A DNA stretch of 64,000 nt, from NCBI RefSeq assembly GCF_019192735.1, contig NZ_JAHTKP010000007.1, positions 62,001-126,000 on the forward strand, written 5' to 3'. Below are positions 49,428-59,247 of the stretch, one piece after another (positions within the stretch are counted from its first letter, which is position 1; every line of letters begins with the position of its first letter). The position numbers and the translations under genes are program-made. The stretch is from Kitasatospora aureofaciens (GTDB lineage Bacteria > Actinomycetota > Actinomycetes > Streptomycetales > Streptomycetaceae). The notes beneath the pieces were generated by a model. The model worked only from the letters and a program-made list of their open reading frames with translations, ran no database searches and had not been told where the DNA came from.

Positions 49428-50006
49428 TCAGAGGAACGGCTCGATCGCCGGGAGCAGGTCCTGGAAGGTCCGCCCCTTGGCCGGCGCGCCGATCGCCTGC
49501 ATCTCCCAGCCGCCGTTCCCGTCCCGGAACACCTTCGCCATGATCTGGCCGGTGTGCGGGCCTCCCCCGGCCAGCTCGTAGCGGGCCAGCTCCACCCCGG
49601 TCGTCTCGTCCACCAGCCGGCAGTGCGCGTTGCGCACCTCCGCGAAGGTCTGCCCGGTGTACGAGCTCACCGTGAACACCACCTGGGTGATGTGCGCCGG
49701 CACGTGCAGCAGGTCCACCAGGATCGCCTCGTCGTCGTCCGCGCCCGAGCCGCCCTCCAGGTTGTCCCCGGTGTGCCGGACGGAGCCGTCCGTGCTCTCC
49801 AGGTGCTGGAAGAACACCACGTCGGACGGCGTCCTCTCGGCGTACAGCAGCGCCGAGGCGTCCAGGTCGATCTTCCGGGTACGGCTGCCGAACAGGCCCC
49901 GCTTGGGCGCCGCCTGCCAGCCGAGCCCCATCCGGACCACGGTCAGCGTGCCGCCCGAGCCCTTCTGCAGGCTGACCCGCTGCCCCTTGGCAAGGTTCAC
50001 CGACAC
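49428..50006 (-). CDS. terD: TerD-family stress protein
   Basis: A 192-residue TerD-family (CABP1-like) protein, usually with Ca2+-binding Asp residues. It opens MSVNLAKGQRVSLQKG and contains the family segments KIDLDASALLY, SDVVFFQHLES, GDNLEGGSGADDDEAILVDL (split: GDNLEGGSGADDDE, AILVDL), and QIMAKVFRDGNGGW. TerD proteins act in tellurite, phage and metal stress, with TerC in some systems. It reads toward terC, 198 bases before that start. The start is GTG at 50006. Confidence 0.94.
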   Translation of the reverse strand: MSVNLAKGQRVSLQKGSGGTLTVVRMGLGWQAAPKRGLFGSRTRKIDLDASALLYAERTPSDVVFFQHLESTDGSVRHTGDNLEGGSGADDDEAILVDLLHVPAHITQVVFTVSSYTGQTFAEVRNAHCRLVDETTGVELARYELAGGGPHTGQIMAKVFRDGNGGWEMQAIGAPAKGRTFQDLLPAIEPFL

Positions 50007-50129
50007 GACGTTGTCCTCTCTGCCCGGCCGCGCGGTCGGTCACCGCACAGCGCTCCGCTGGACACCCCGTCGCCGTCCCCCGGCTGAGGCCCCCTCTTTC
50101 CGGCCCGTCACCCCGTCCCGAGGGCACGA

Positions 50130-50158
50130 TGCCGCAGGCCAGCCTAGGGCCTGCGGCA
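50130..50158. promoter_or_regulatory. Inverted repeat framing a -10-like box upstream of terD
   Basis: TGCCGCAGGCC (50130-50140) and GGCCTGCGGCA (50148-50158) are perfect 11-bp arms around a 7-base centre. On the minus strand the centre region contains TAGGCT (50141-50146), a plausible -10. It could be an operator or a 5'-leader hairpin, about 125 bases before terD. Confidence 0.45.
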
Positions 50159-50203
50159 CCCGCCACTCCCCGGCGTTTGCCGGTTTGTGGCAATGCTGAG
50201 ACA

Positions 50204-50244
50204 CCGTCGGGCTTGACCGGTGTCAAACCGGCCAAGCCCGACGG
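50204..50244 (-). terminator. Terminator of uvrB
   Basis: An 18-position stem with one mismatch (50204-50221 with 50227-50244) and a 5-base loop, 15 bases after the uvrB stop. Confidence 0.85.
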
Positions 50245-50259
50245 AACCCGCGCGTCACC

Positions 50260-52350
<2,091 letters not shown>

Positions 52351-52356
52351 GAGTCC

Positions 52357-52379
52357 ACCGTACGACCCACCACCGACAA
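52357..52379 (-). promoter_or_regulatory. PafBC/ClpR-type DNA-damage promoter of uvrB
   Basis: On the minus strand TTGTCGGTGGT (52369-52379), six bases, TACGGT (52357-52362). The RecA-NDp consensus is TTGTCAGTGGC-N6-TAGGGT: nine of eleven upstream bases match and the spacing is exact. Transcription would start at or next to the GTG at 52350. Confidence 0.7.
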
Positions 52380-52394
52380 CCGGTGCCGCTTCGC

Positions 52395-52703
52395 TCAGGC
52401 CGCGTGCGCCTCGAACCTCATGGCGGGCTCCCGGGCGGGGTCGATCCGGACCGTCGAGTCGAAGGCGGCGGCCAGCCGCTCGATCAGCGGCAGCGTCGGA
52501 TCGACTCCGCTCTCCTCGATGCTCTCGACCGTCTCCTCGCTCAGCCCGGCCCGCTCCGCAAGCTCGGCGGGCGTCCAGCCGAGGGCGGAGCGGCGGGCGT
52601 TCACGGCCTCGGCCAGCGCCATCCGCCGCCCGGCCGCCCGGTACTCCTCGGTCTCCCGGTGGTCCGGCGGTACGACCCAACGGGTGTGGTAGCCGCTGCT
52701 CAT
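52395..52703 (-). CDS. XRE-family antitoxin
   Basis: A 102-residue protein with a helix-turn-helix of the XRE type ([20 protein letters not shown], about residues 43-62) after a helical N terminus. It overlaps the upstream RelE-like gene by four bases (ATGA). The toxin-first order with an HTH antitoxin is that of HigBA-type systems. It should neutralise the toxin and repress the operon with it. Confidence 0.85.
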   Translation of the reverse strand: MSSGYHTRWVVPPDHRETEEYRAAGRRMALAEAVNARRSALGWTPAELAERAGLSEETVESIEESGVDPTLPLIERLAAAFDSTVRIDPAREPAMRFEAHAA

Positions 52704-53077
52704 CGCTGCTCCTCCCGGTCGTAGACCTCGTGGTCGGCGGCGGGCAGGTGTTCCGCCTCGCAGACCTGCTGGGCCCGGTGTGCCCGCTCGACCTGATCGG
52801 TCTCGCGGTTCCCAGTCCTACGGAAGACCGTCAGCAGCACAGCCCTCCGGCCGGGTGCGAGCCAGTACGTGATCCGCATCGGCCCGACCCGCAGTTCCCG
52901 CAGCCCGCCGCCGAGGTGGCTGGAGAGCGGGAACGACAGGAGTTCGCCGTCCTCGGCCAGTCGGTCCGCCGCACGCTCGACCGCACGGTACTCCGGGAGC
53001 GGGCACTGCTGCAGCCACTCGCGTACCTCGGGTTCGATCTCGATCGAGTAGCCCGCTCCGGGCCCGCCACCGGCCAT
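52700..53077 (-). CDS. RelE/HigB-like toxin
   Basis: A 125-residue basic/acidic protein of the RelE superfamily. It has [14 protein letters not shown] near the N terminus, [20 protein letters not shown] (split: [20 protein letters not shown]) and [11 protein letters not shown], followed by [13 protein letters not shown]. This strand order is that of ribosome-dependent mRNases, but I cannot confirm the catalytic residues. AGAGGGGGG lies just before the ATG at 53077. An inverted repeat precedes it. It forms a toxin-antitoxin operon with the next gene. Confidence 0.83.
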   Translation of the reverse strand: MAGGGPGAGYSIEIEPEVREWLQQCPLPEYRAVERAADRLAEDGELLSFPLSSHLGGGLRELRVGPMRITYWLAPGRRAVLLTVFRRTGNRETDQVERAHRAQQVCEAEHLPAADHEVYDREEQR

Positions 53078-53089
53078 GCGTCCCCCCTC

Positions 53090-53106
53090 TGCTCCGCAAG
53101 GGAGCA
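53090..53106. promoter_or_regulatory. Candidate toxin-antitoxin operator
   Basis: TGCTCC-GCAAG-GGAGCA, a perfect 6-bp inverted repeat with a 5-base centre, lies directly upstream of the toxin ribosome site. XRE antitoxins often bind such short palindromes. Confidence 0.45.
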
Positions 53107-53134
53107 ACGCCTGATCGGGGCGGAGGTTACGGGC

Positions 53135-53599
53135 TCAGCCTCGGCCGCAGAGGACGCAGGCGGGGTACCAGGCGAGGGGGGTGAGGACGCGGTGGCGGAT
53201 GCAGGAGGCGGCCATGATGTCCGTGGGGTCCGCCGGGGGGACGGGGGCCGGGCGGGTGGCCTCGACCATCAGGCGGAAGGTCCGCAGGTAGCCCTCGGCG
53301 TACGGCGGGTCGTAGCCGAGTTCGTCCCAGCGGTGGCGGGTGAGGGCCAGGTCGACGACGGCCAGGGCGAAGGCGCGGCCCCGCTCCGGGTCGGGACCCC
53401 AGTCCAGGTCCTCCAGGCGCAGGCCCACCACCCCGCGGCCCATCAGGTTCTGGTCCTGGCGGGCGAGTTCGGCGGCGAAGGCGTAGTCCCAGTCCTCGCG
53501 GGCCAGGGCGGTGACCGCGAGCATCAGGACCTCGACCAGCACCTCGGTGGCACCGTTCCTCAGCTCCAGCTCGTGGCCCCCGCCCTCGAAGACGTTCAC
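53135..53599 (-). CDS. Conserved hypothetical protein, 154 residues
   Basis: I do not recognise the family. The protein is soluble and mostly helical, with EVLVEVLMLAVTALARE, DWDYAFAAELARQ and HRVLTPLAWYPACVLCGRG (split: HRVLTPLAWYP, ACVLCGRG) with a terminal Cys pair. Its GTG start at 53599 overlaps the zapE stop by four bases (GTGA), so it is likely translated with ZapE. A functional partnership with ZapE is possible but unproven. Confidence 0.75.
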   Translation of the reverse strand: MNVFEGGGHELELRNGATEVLVEVLMLAVTALAREDWDYAFAAELARQDQNLMGRGVVGLRLEDLDWGPDPERGRAFALAVVDLALTRHRWDELGYDPPYAEGYLRTFRLMVEATRPAPVPPADPTDIMAASCIRHRVLTPLAWYPACVLCGRG

Positions 53600-54690
53600 C
53601 CGAGCCCGAGCTTCTCGCTGTCGCGGGCCAGGGCGACGAGGCGGGAGACGGCGCGGAGGTACTTCTTGCGGTAGCCGCCGCGGAGCATGTCCTCGGGGAA
53701 GACCTGGTCGAAGGGGAGGCCGGAGGCGGTGATGGGGAGCTCGCGGTCGTACATGCGGTCGGCGAGGACGACCAGGCGCAGGGCGGTGGACTGGTCGTCG
53801 ACCTGGCGGACGTCGCGCAGGCAGACGGCGGTGACGTCGTCCAGGAGGGCGCCGTAGCGGCTGGGGTGGACGGCGGAGAGGTGGGCGAGCAGGGCGTCGA
53901 AGTCGTCGAGGGAGGCGCCGGGGGTGCGGGCGGCAACGGCGTCGACGGTCTCGTCGGGGTAGGGCGGCGGGGCGTCCGGGAGGCCGCGGTGGCGGTAGTC
54001 CTGGCCGTCGATCCGCATCGGGCGGAAGTGCGCGGACAGGCCCTGGATCTCGCGCAGGAAGTCGGCGGCGGCGAAGCGGCCCTCGCCGAGCTTCTCCGGC
54101 AGGGTGTTGGAGGTGGCGCACAGCTTGACGCCGGCGTCGACCAGGCGGCCGAGCAGGGTGGAGACCAGGACGGTGTCGCCCGGGTCGTCGAGCTCGAACT
54201 CGTCGATGCAGAGCAGCGTGTGCCCGGAGAGGGTCCGGACGGCCTGCTGGAAGCCGAGCGCGCCGACCAGGTTGGTCAGCTCGACGAAGGTGCCGAAGGC
54301 CTTGGGGCCGGGCGCGGCGTGCCAGAGCGAGGCGAGCAGGTGGGTCTTGCCGACGCCGTAGCCGCCGTCGAGGTAGACGCCGGCCGGGCCGGTGGGCGCG
54401 GGGGCGGAGCGGCGGAACCAGCTGCGCTTGGGCGCAGAACCGTTTCCTCCGCCGAGGGTGCCGGCGAACTGCTCCAGGACCTGGACGGCCTCGTACTGGC
54501 TGGGCTGGGTCGGGTCCGGAAGGTACGTCCCGAAGCTCACGTCGGCGAACCGGGGCGGCGGCACCATCTCGGCGACGAGCCGCTCGGCGGGCACGACGGG
54601 GCGACGGTCGGTGAGGGCGATCGGGGAGCCGACCGCGCTCGCGGTGGCTATGGACTCGGTCGCGATGGCGGGGCGGGGAGCTGCGGGCAC
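53596..54690 (-). CDS. zapE: ZapE/AFG1-family ATPase
   Basis: A 364-residue AFG1-like ATPase. Walker A is LDGGYGVGKTHLLAS (about residue 105) and Walker B is LLCIDEFELDDPGD, both characteristic of the AFG1/ZapE group. It has RRLVDAG-like and ATSNTLPEKL sensor segments, plus FRPMRIDGQDYRHR. In E. coli ZapE acts on the Z ring; the actinomycete role is inferred. I chose GTG at 54690, eight bases after a TACCCT -10-like box; an ATG at 54759 would overlap the divergent gene. Confidence 0.9.
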   Translation of the reverse strand: MPAAPRPAIATESIATASAVGSPIALTDRRPVVPAERLVAEMVPPPRFADVSFGTYLPDPTQPSQYEAVQVLEQFAGTLGGGNGSAPKRSWFRRSAPAPTGPAGVYLDGGYGVGKTHLLASLWHAAPGPKAFGTFVELTNLVGALGFQQAVRTLSGHTLLCIDEFELDDPGDTVLVSTLLGRLVDAGVKLCATSNTLPEKLGEGRFAAADFLREIQGLSAHFRPMRIDGQDYRHRGLPDAPPPYPDETVDAVAARTPGASLDDFDALLAHLSAVHPSRYGALLDDVTAVCLRDVRQVDDQSTALRLVVLADRMYDRELPITASGLPFDQVFPEDMLRGGYRKKYLRAVSRLVALARDSEKLGLG

Positions 54691-54753
54691 GTTAGTAGAG
54701 GGTACGCCTGGTCCCCGCCCGCTCAGGACGGCCGCCGGTGGAAGACTGGCGGT

Positions 54754-55545
54754 ATGCAACAGTTGATCAGCCCGCTGACCGAGCCGATCGCCGACCCGGC
54801 CTCACTGGAATCGCTCGCGGCCGTCTACGCGTACCCCGACCAGGTGAATCGGGGCCGCCCCTGGCTGCGCGCGAACATGGTGGCCGGCCTGGACGGCGGG
54901 GCGAAGCTCGACGGTCTGTCCGAGGGCCTCTCCGGGGACGCCGACAAGCGGATCTTCGGGGTGCTGCGCGCGCTGTCGGACGTGGTGCTGGTCGGTGCCG
55001 AGACGGTCCGCGCGGAGGGCTACCGCCCTGCCCGGGCCCGGGCCGAGTTCGCGGCGGCGCGGGCGGCGGCCGGGCAGGCCCCGGCCCCGGCGATCGCGAT
55101 CGTGAGCCGGTCGCTGACGCTGGACCTGAGCGCGCCGCTGTTCGCCGAGCCGCCGGTCAGGACGGTGGTGATCACCACCGCGGACGCCCCGGCCGAGCGC
55201 CGCCGGGCGGTGGCCGAGGTGGCCGACCTGGTCCTCGCCGGGGAGGGCTCGGTGGACCTGCGGGCGGGCGTCGCCGCACTGGTGGAGCGGGGCTGGACGC
55301 GGTTGCTGAGCGAGGGCGGCCCGCGGCTGCTGGGACAGCTGGCGGCGGCGGGTCTGCTGGACGAGTTGTGCCTGTCGCTGGCCCCGTTGATCACGGGCGG
55401 CGACGCGCCGCGCATCATCCACGATGCGGAAATGCCTGACGTGCAGCGGATGCGGCTGGTCTCATTGATCGAGCAGAAAGGATTCCTCTTCACCCGTTAC
55501 CTGCGTCACCTGCGTCCGGATGACCCCGTGACCCCCGGGTCGTGA
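54754..55545 (+). CDS. RibD C-terminal-like pyrimidine reductase family protein
   Basis: A 263-residue protein of the RibD reductase/dihydrofolate reductase-like family. Features are RGRPWLRANMVAGLDGGAKL (split: RPWLRANMV, AGLDGGAKL), DVVLVGAETVRAEGY, and LLSEGGPRLLGQLAAAGLLDEL (split: LLSEGGPRLLG, AAGLLDEL). These correspond to NADPH and substrate sites of riboflavin-type reductases. There is no deaminase domain and no rib operon, so the substrate is uncertain. AAGACT eight bases upstream suggests a leaderless mRNA. It is divergent from zapE. Confidence 0.88.
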   Translation: MQQLISPLTEPIADPASLESLAAVYAYPDQVNRGRPWLRANMVAGLDGGAKLDGLSEGLSGDADKRIFGVLRALSDVVLVGAETVRAEGYRPARARAEFAAARAAAGQAPAPAIAIVSRSLTLDLSAPLFAEPPVRTVVITTADAPAERRRAVAEVADLVLAGEGSVDLRAGVAALVERGWTRLLSEGGPRLLGQLAAAGLLDELCLSLAPLITGGDAPRIIHDAEMPDVQRMRLVSLIEQKGFLFTRYLRHLRPDDPVTPGS

Positions 55546-55596
55546 TCCCGTTATGCGATGCCGGGGCCCGGGGGCCGGCCACTGGAAGGGACTCAC

Positions 55597-56058
55597 GTGT
55601 TCAAGACGGTACTGATGATCGAAAAGGCTCTCTCCGACGCGGATGTGGAGCTCGTCACCACGCTCCACAGCGACGAGAAGGTCTCCTTCGTCGTCCTGAT
55701 GCAGCCGCGCGGCAAGCAGGACGAGCTGCTGCGGGCGCTGGACGACGTCGCCCTCGGCCACCTCGACAAGGTGGTGCACGAGCACGACGAGTCCGAGACC
55801 GGGCCGACGGTGGCGACCGAATCGCTCGAACACAGCCTGCGCCACCTGCGCGAGGCCGGGGCCGAGGCGGTCGGCGAGCTGGTCGAGGAGAAGCCCCTGG
55901 ACCGGCTGCGCGCGGTGGTCCAGGACCAGGAGGCGGACGAGGTGGTGGTGCTCACCTCCCCGCACTTCGTGGAGGAGTTCTTCCACCGCGACTGGGCCTC
56001 CCAGGCCCGGCACAAGGTGGGCGTCCCGGTGCTGCGGCTGTTCGCCAGCGACTCCTGA
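55597..56058 (+). CDS. Small hypothetical protein, possibly universal-stress-like
   Basis: A 153-residue soluble, acidic protein that I cannot name with confidence. It has alternating strands and helices (FKTVLMIEKALSDADVEL, VSFVVLMQPR) and ends DEVVVLTSPHFVEEFFHRDW and VPVLRLFASD, which recall the Rossmann-like ends of universal stress proteins. The start is GTG with a GGAAGGG site. It lies between the RibD-like gene and murC on the same strand. Confidence 0.7.
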   Translation: MFKTVLMIEKALSDADVELVTTLHSDEKVSFVVLMQPRGKQDELLRALDDVALGHLDKVVHEHDESETGPTVATESLEHSLRHLREAGAEAVGELVEEKPLDRLRAVVQDQEADEVVVLTSPHFVEEFFHRDWASQARHKVGVPVLRLFASDS

Positions 56059-56164
56059 GCCGGGCCCGCCGTGGTGCAGAATCGTCCTTGCGGTCCGCCC
56101 GCGAGGACGATTCGCATCTGGTCCGCCGATCCTTTTCCAGCCCCCGCCCCTACGGAGCCCCGCC

Positions 56165-57568
56165 TTGAACGACGCCGCGCACGACCTGCACGCCCCGCAC
56201 TTCATCGGCATCGGCGGCGCCGGGATGTCCGGCCTGGCGAAGATCCTCGCGGTGCGCGGCGCCAGCGTCTCCGGCAGCGACTCCAAGGAGTCCGAGACCG
56301 TCCTCGCGCTGCGCGCCCTCGGCGCGACGGTGCACGTCGGCCACGCCGCCGAGCACGTGCCGGACGGCACCAGCAGCGTGGTCGTCTCCAGCGCGATCCG
56401 CGCCGACAACCCGGAGCTGGCCGCCGCCCGCGAGCGCGGCATCCCGGTGGTGCACCGCTCGGACGCGCTGGCCGCGCTGATGGGCGGGCGCCGGGCGCTG
56501 GCCGTGGCCGGCACCCACGGCAAGACCACCACCACCAGCATGCTCGCCGTCGCCCTCGGCGAGCTGGGCCTGGACCCGTCCTACGCGATCGGCGGCGACC
56601 TCGACGCGCCCGGCTCCAACGCCCAGCACGGCACCGGCGAGATCTTCGTCGCCGAGGCCGACGAGAGCGACCGCAGCTTCCACAAGTACGCGCCCGAGGT
56701 GGCGATCGTGCTCAACGTGGAGCTGGACCACCACGCCAACTACGCCTCGATCGACGAGATCTACGAGTCCTTCGAGACCTTCGTCGGCCGCATCACCCCC
56801 GGCGGCACCCTGGTGGTCTCCGCCGACCACGACGGCGCCCGCGAGCTGACCGCCCGGGTGGCCGCCCGCGAGGGCCTCCACGTGGTCACCGTCGGCGCCG
56901 CCGAGGACGCCGACCTGCGCGTCCTGTCGGTCGTCGCCCGCGGCATGACCAGCGAGGTCACCGTCCTGCTGGACGGCGCCGAGCTGTCCTTCACCGTCTC
57001 GGTGCCCGGCCGGCACTACGCGCACAACGCGGTCGCCGCGCTGGCCGCCGGCGTCGCACTGGGCGTCCCGGCCGCCGACCTGGCCAAGGCGCTCGGCGCC
57101 TACACCGGGGTGCGCCGCCGGCTCCAGCTCAAGGGCGAGGCGGGCGGCGTCCAGGTGATCGACTCCTACGCCCACCACCCGACCGAGATGGCCGCCGACC
57201 TGGAGGCGATCCGCGAGGCGGCCGAGGGCCGCGTCCTGGTGGTCTTCCAGCCCCACCTGTTCAGCCGCACCCAGCAGCTCGCCGAGGAGATGGGGCAGGC
57301 GCTCGCGCTGGCCGACGCCTCGGTGGTGCTGGACATCTACCCGGCCCGCGAGGACCCGATCCCGGGCGTGACCAGCGAGCTGATCATCCACGCGGCCCGC
57401 CGGGCCGGCGCCGACGTCACCGCCGAGCACGACTTCGCCGCCGCCCCCGCCGTGCTGGCCGGCCTGGCCCGCCCGGGCGACCTGCTGCTCACCATGGGCG
57501 CGGGTGACGTCACCAACCTCGGTCCAGAAATTCTGAAGCACGTCGCCAACGTTGCTTCCAACGTCTGA
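56165..57568 (+). CDS. murC: UDP-N-acetylmuramate-L-alanine ligase
   Basis: A 467-residue Mur ligase that adds L-Ala to UDP-MurNAc in peptidoglycan synthesis. The N-terminal UDP-binding domain begins FIGIGGAGMSGLAKIL. The ATP site is VAGTHGKTTTTSML (about residue 117), and the central domain has IFVAEADESDRSF and NVELDHHANY. The C-terminal domain has DSYAHHPTEMAADL. The start appears to be TTG at 56165 with GGAG upstream. It is outside a division/wall cluster, so it may be a second copy or an isolated murC. msrB follows 22 bases later. Confidence 0.95.
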   Translation: MNDAAHDLHAPHFIGIGGAGMSGLAKILAVRGASVSGSDSKESETVLALRALGATVHVGHAAEHVPDGTSSVVVSSAIRADNPELAAARERGIPVVHRSDALAALMGGRRALAVAGTHGKTTTTSMLAVALGELGLDPSYAIGGDLDAPGSNAQHGTGEIFVAEADESDRSFHKYAPEVAIVLNVELDHHANYASIDEIYESFETFVGRITPGGTLVVSADHDGARELTARVAAREGLHVVTVGAAEDADLRVLSVVARGMTSEVTVLLDGAELSFTVSVPGRHYAHNAVAALAAGVALGVPAADLAKALGAYTGVRRRLQLKGEAGGVQVIDSYAHHPTEMAADLEAIREAAEGRVLVVFQPHLFSRTQQLAEEMGQALALADASVVLDIYPAREDPIPGVTSELIIHAARRAGADVTAEHDFAAAPAVLAGLARPGDLLLTMGAGDVTNLGPEILKHVANVASNV

Positions 57569-57590
57569 CGTTCGCCGACCGGGAGCCGTG

Positions 57591-57998
57591 ATGAGCTACG
57601 AGATCGAGAAGACCGAGGCCGAGTGGCGGGCCGAGCTTTCCCCGCAGGAGTACCACGTCCTCCGCGAGGCGGGCACCGAGCGTCCGTTCGCCGGTGAGTA
57701 CACCGACACCAAGACCGTCGGCGTCTACAGCTGCCGGGCCTGCGGGGCGGAGCTGTTCAGCTCCGAGACCAAGTTCGACAGCCACTGCGGCTGGCCCTCG
57801 TACTACGCGCCGCTGGCCGAGGACCGGGTCGAGTACATCGAGGACACCACGCTCGGCATGCGCCGGGTCGAGGTGCGCTGCGCGCGCTGCGGCGGGCACC
57901 TGGGCCACGTGTTCGAGGGCGAGGGGTACGGCACGCCGACGGACCAGCGCTACTGCATCAACAGCATCTCGCTGACGCTGAAGCCGATCGAGGGCTGA
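57591..57998 (+). CDS. msrB: Peptide-methionine (R)-S-oxide reductase
   Basis: A 135-residue MsrB. It reduces the R-sulfoxide of methionine in damaged proteins. The catalytic Cys is in QRYCINSISL, the zinc pairs are CRACGAELF and CARCGGHLGH, and CGWPSYYAP is the conserved substrate segment. The ATG at 57591 has GGGAG upstream. It follows murC closely and is followed by a terminator. Confidence 0.97.
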   Translation: MSYEIEKTEAEWRAELSPQEYHVLREAGTERPFAGEYTDTKTVGVYSCRACGAELFSSETKFDSHCGWPSYYAPLAEDRVEYIEDTTLGMRRVEVRCARCGGHLGHVFEGEGYGTPTDQRYCINSISLTLKPIEG

Positions 57999-58010
57999 TC
58001 ATCCGGCGAA

Positions 58011-58048
58011 GAGGGCCCGGGCATCCGTGGTGGGATGCCCGGGCCTTC
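58011..58048. terminator. Bidirectional terminator after msrB
   Basis: A 13-bp perfect stem extended by three more pairs, one of them G-U (58011-58026 with 58033-58048), and a 6-base loop between convergent msrB and the P450 gene. Confidence 0.85.
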
Positions 58049-58056
58049 GTGCGCGC

Positions 58057-59247
58057 TCAGACGACCGGCGCGAAGCGGACCGGGAGGTGCACCAGGGCGC
58101 GGTGGAACGGACCCGGGCGCCAGAGCAACTCCTCGGTCGGCAGGGCGAGTTCGAGATCGCTCAGGCGGCTGGTCAGCTGCTCGATCGCGGTGATCGCGAT
58201 CAGCAGCGCCGGATCCCGGGCCGGGCAGGCGTGCGGGCCGGCCGCCCAGGCCAGGTGGGCGCTCTCGCCGCTGCGCAGCTCGGGGCCGTCGGTCGGCGGC
58301 GCGGCCTGGGAGTTGGCCGCCGCGTAGGAGACCAGCAGCAGCGAGCCGGCCTTGATCTCGCGGCCGTGGAAGGTGATGTCGTACCGCGGGTAGTGGGCGG
58401 AGAGGTTGGCCAACGGCGGCTCGTGCCACAGCACTTCGTCGATCGCCTGGTAGGCCGTCATCGCGCCACCGAACAGCGAGCCGGCGTAGCGGGCGTCGGT
58501 GAGCAGGCGCAGCAGGGCGTTGCCGATCAGGTTGGTGGTCGGCTCGTGCCCGGCGATCATGGTGAGGGTGATCTGCCGGATCACCTCGTCGTCGTCCAGC
58601 CCGGCCGGGTGGGTGACGAACCAGGAGGCGAGGTCGTGCCGGGGGCGCTCGCGGCGCTCGGCGACCATGGCGGTGACCACGGCGAGGAGGTCCCCGTACG
58701 CGGCGACGGCCTTCTCGGTGGACTCGATCATCCGGGAGATGCCGGCCACCAGCCGGGCGCTGTGCTCCTCGGGCACGCCGAACCACGTGTTGAAGACGAA
58801 CACCGGCAGCTGGCGGGCGTACTCGGCGATCAGGTCGGCGGTGCCGGCCGCCTCGAAGCGGTCGATCAGCTGGTGGGCCACCTCGGCCACCCGGCGCTGC
58901 AGCACGTGCGGTTCGAGCAGGGCGAGGCCGTCGGTGATCACCGCGCGGTAGCGGTCGTGCACGTCGCCGTCGCTGAACAGGGCGGTCGGACGGTAGCCGA
59001 GCACCACCAGGAGCGGGGAGTCCGGCGGGACGGTCTGCTGCCAGGCGCGGGAGTCCTTGGAGAAGGTGTCGGTGTCGCGCAGGAGGTCGAGCGCGGCCTG
59101 GTAGTCGGTGACCAGCAGGGCCTCGACGCCGGGCGCGAGCTCCACCGGGGCGATCGCGCCGTAGCGGCGCAGCCGGTCGTAGACCAGGTGCGGGTCGGCG
59201 GCGAAGACCGGGCCGTAGATCGGGGTCGGTCGGGTCTCGGTGGTCAC
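58057..59247 (-). CDS. Conservon-associated cytochrome P450 lacking the ExxR arginine
   Basis: A 396-residue P450-fold protein. The heme thiolate is Cys341 in AGPHACPAR, which departs from FGxGxHxCxG at the Phe and following Gly positions. In the K helix the invariant ExxR is EVLW (271-274), so the arginine is lost, as reported for CYP157 enzymes of Streptomyces conservons. The I helix reads AGHEPT (232-237), with Pro at the usual catalytic Thr place. The normal PERF region is also unrecognisable. It is the last gene of cvnA-D and overlaps cvnD by four bases. It may be a sensor or scaffold rather than an ordinary oxygenase. Confidence 0.9.
   Translation of the reverse strand: MTTETRPTPIYGPVFAADPHLVYDRLRRYGAIAPVELAPGVEALLVTDYQAALDLLRDTDTFSKDSRAWQQTVPPDSPLLVVLGYRPTALFSDGDVHDRYRAVITDGLALLEPHVLQRRVAEVAHQLIDRFEAAGTADLIAEYARQLPVFVFNTWFGVPEEHSARLVAGISRMIESTEKAVAAYGDLLAVVTAMVAERRERPRHDLASWFVTHPAGLDDDEVIRQITLTMIAGHEPTTNLIGNALLRLLTDARYAGSLFGGAMTAYQAIDEVLWHEPPLANLSAHYPRYDITFHGREIKAGSLLLVSYAAANSQAAPPTDGPELRSGESAHLAWAAGPHACPARDPALLIAITAIEQLTSRLSDLELALPTEELLWRPGPFHRALVHLPVRFAPVV

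Noticed and set aside
53866-54753. N-terminal extension of the RibD-like gene of almost 300 codons
   Set aside because: It lies opposite zapE and reads as Gly/Val/Arg-rich shadow. The conserved domain begins at the ATG at 54754.
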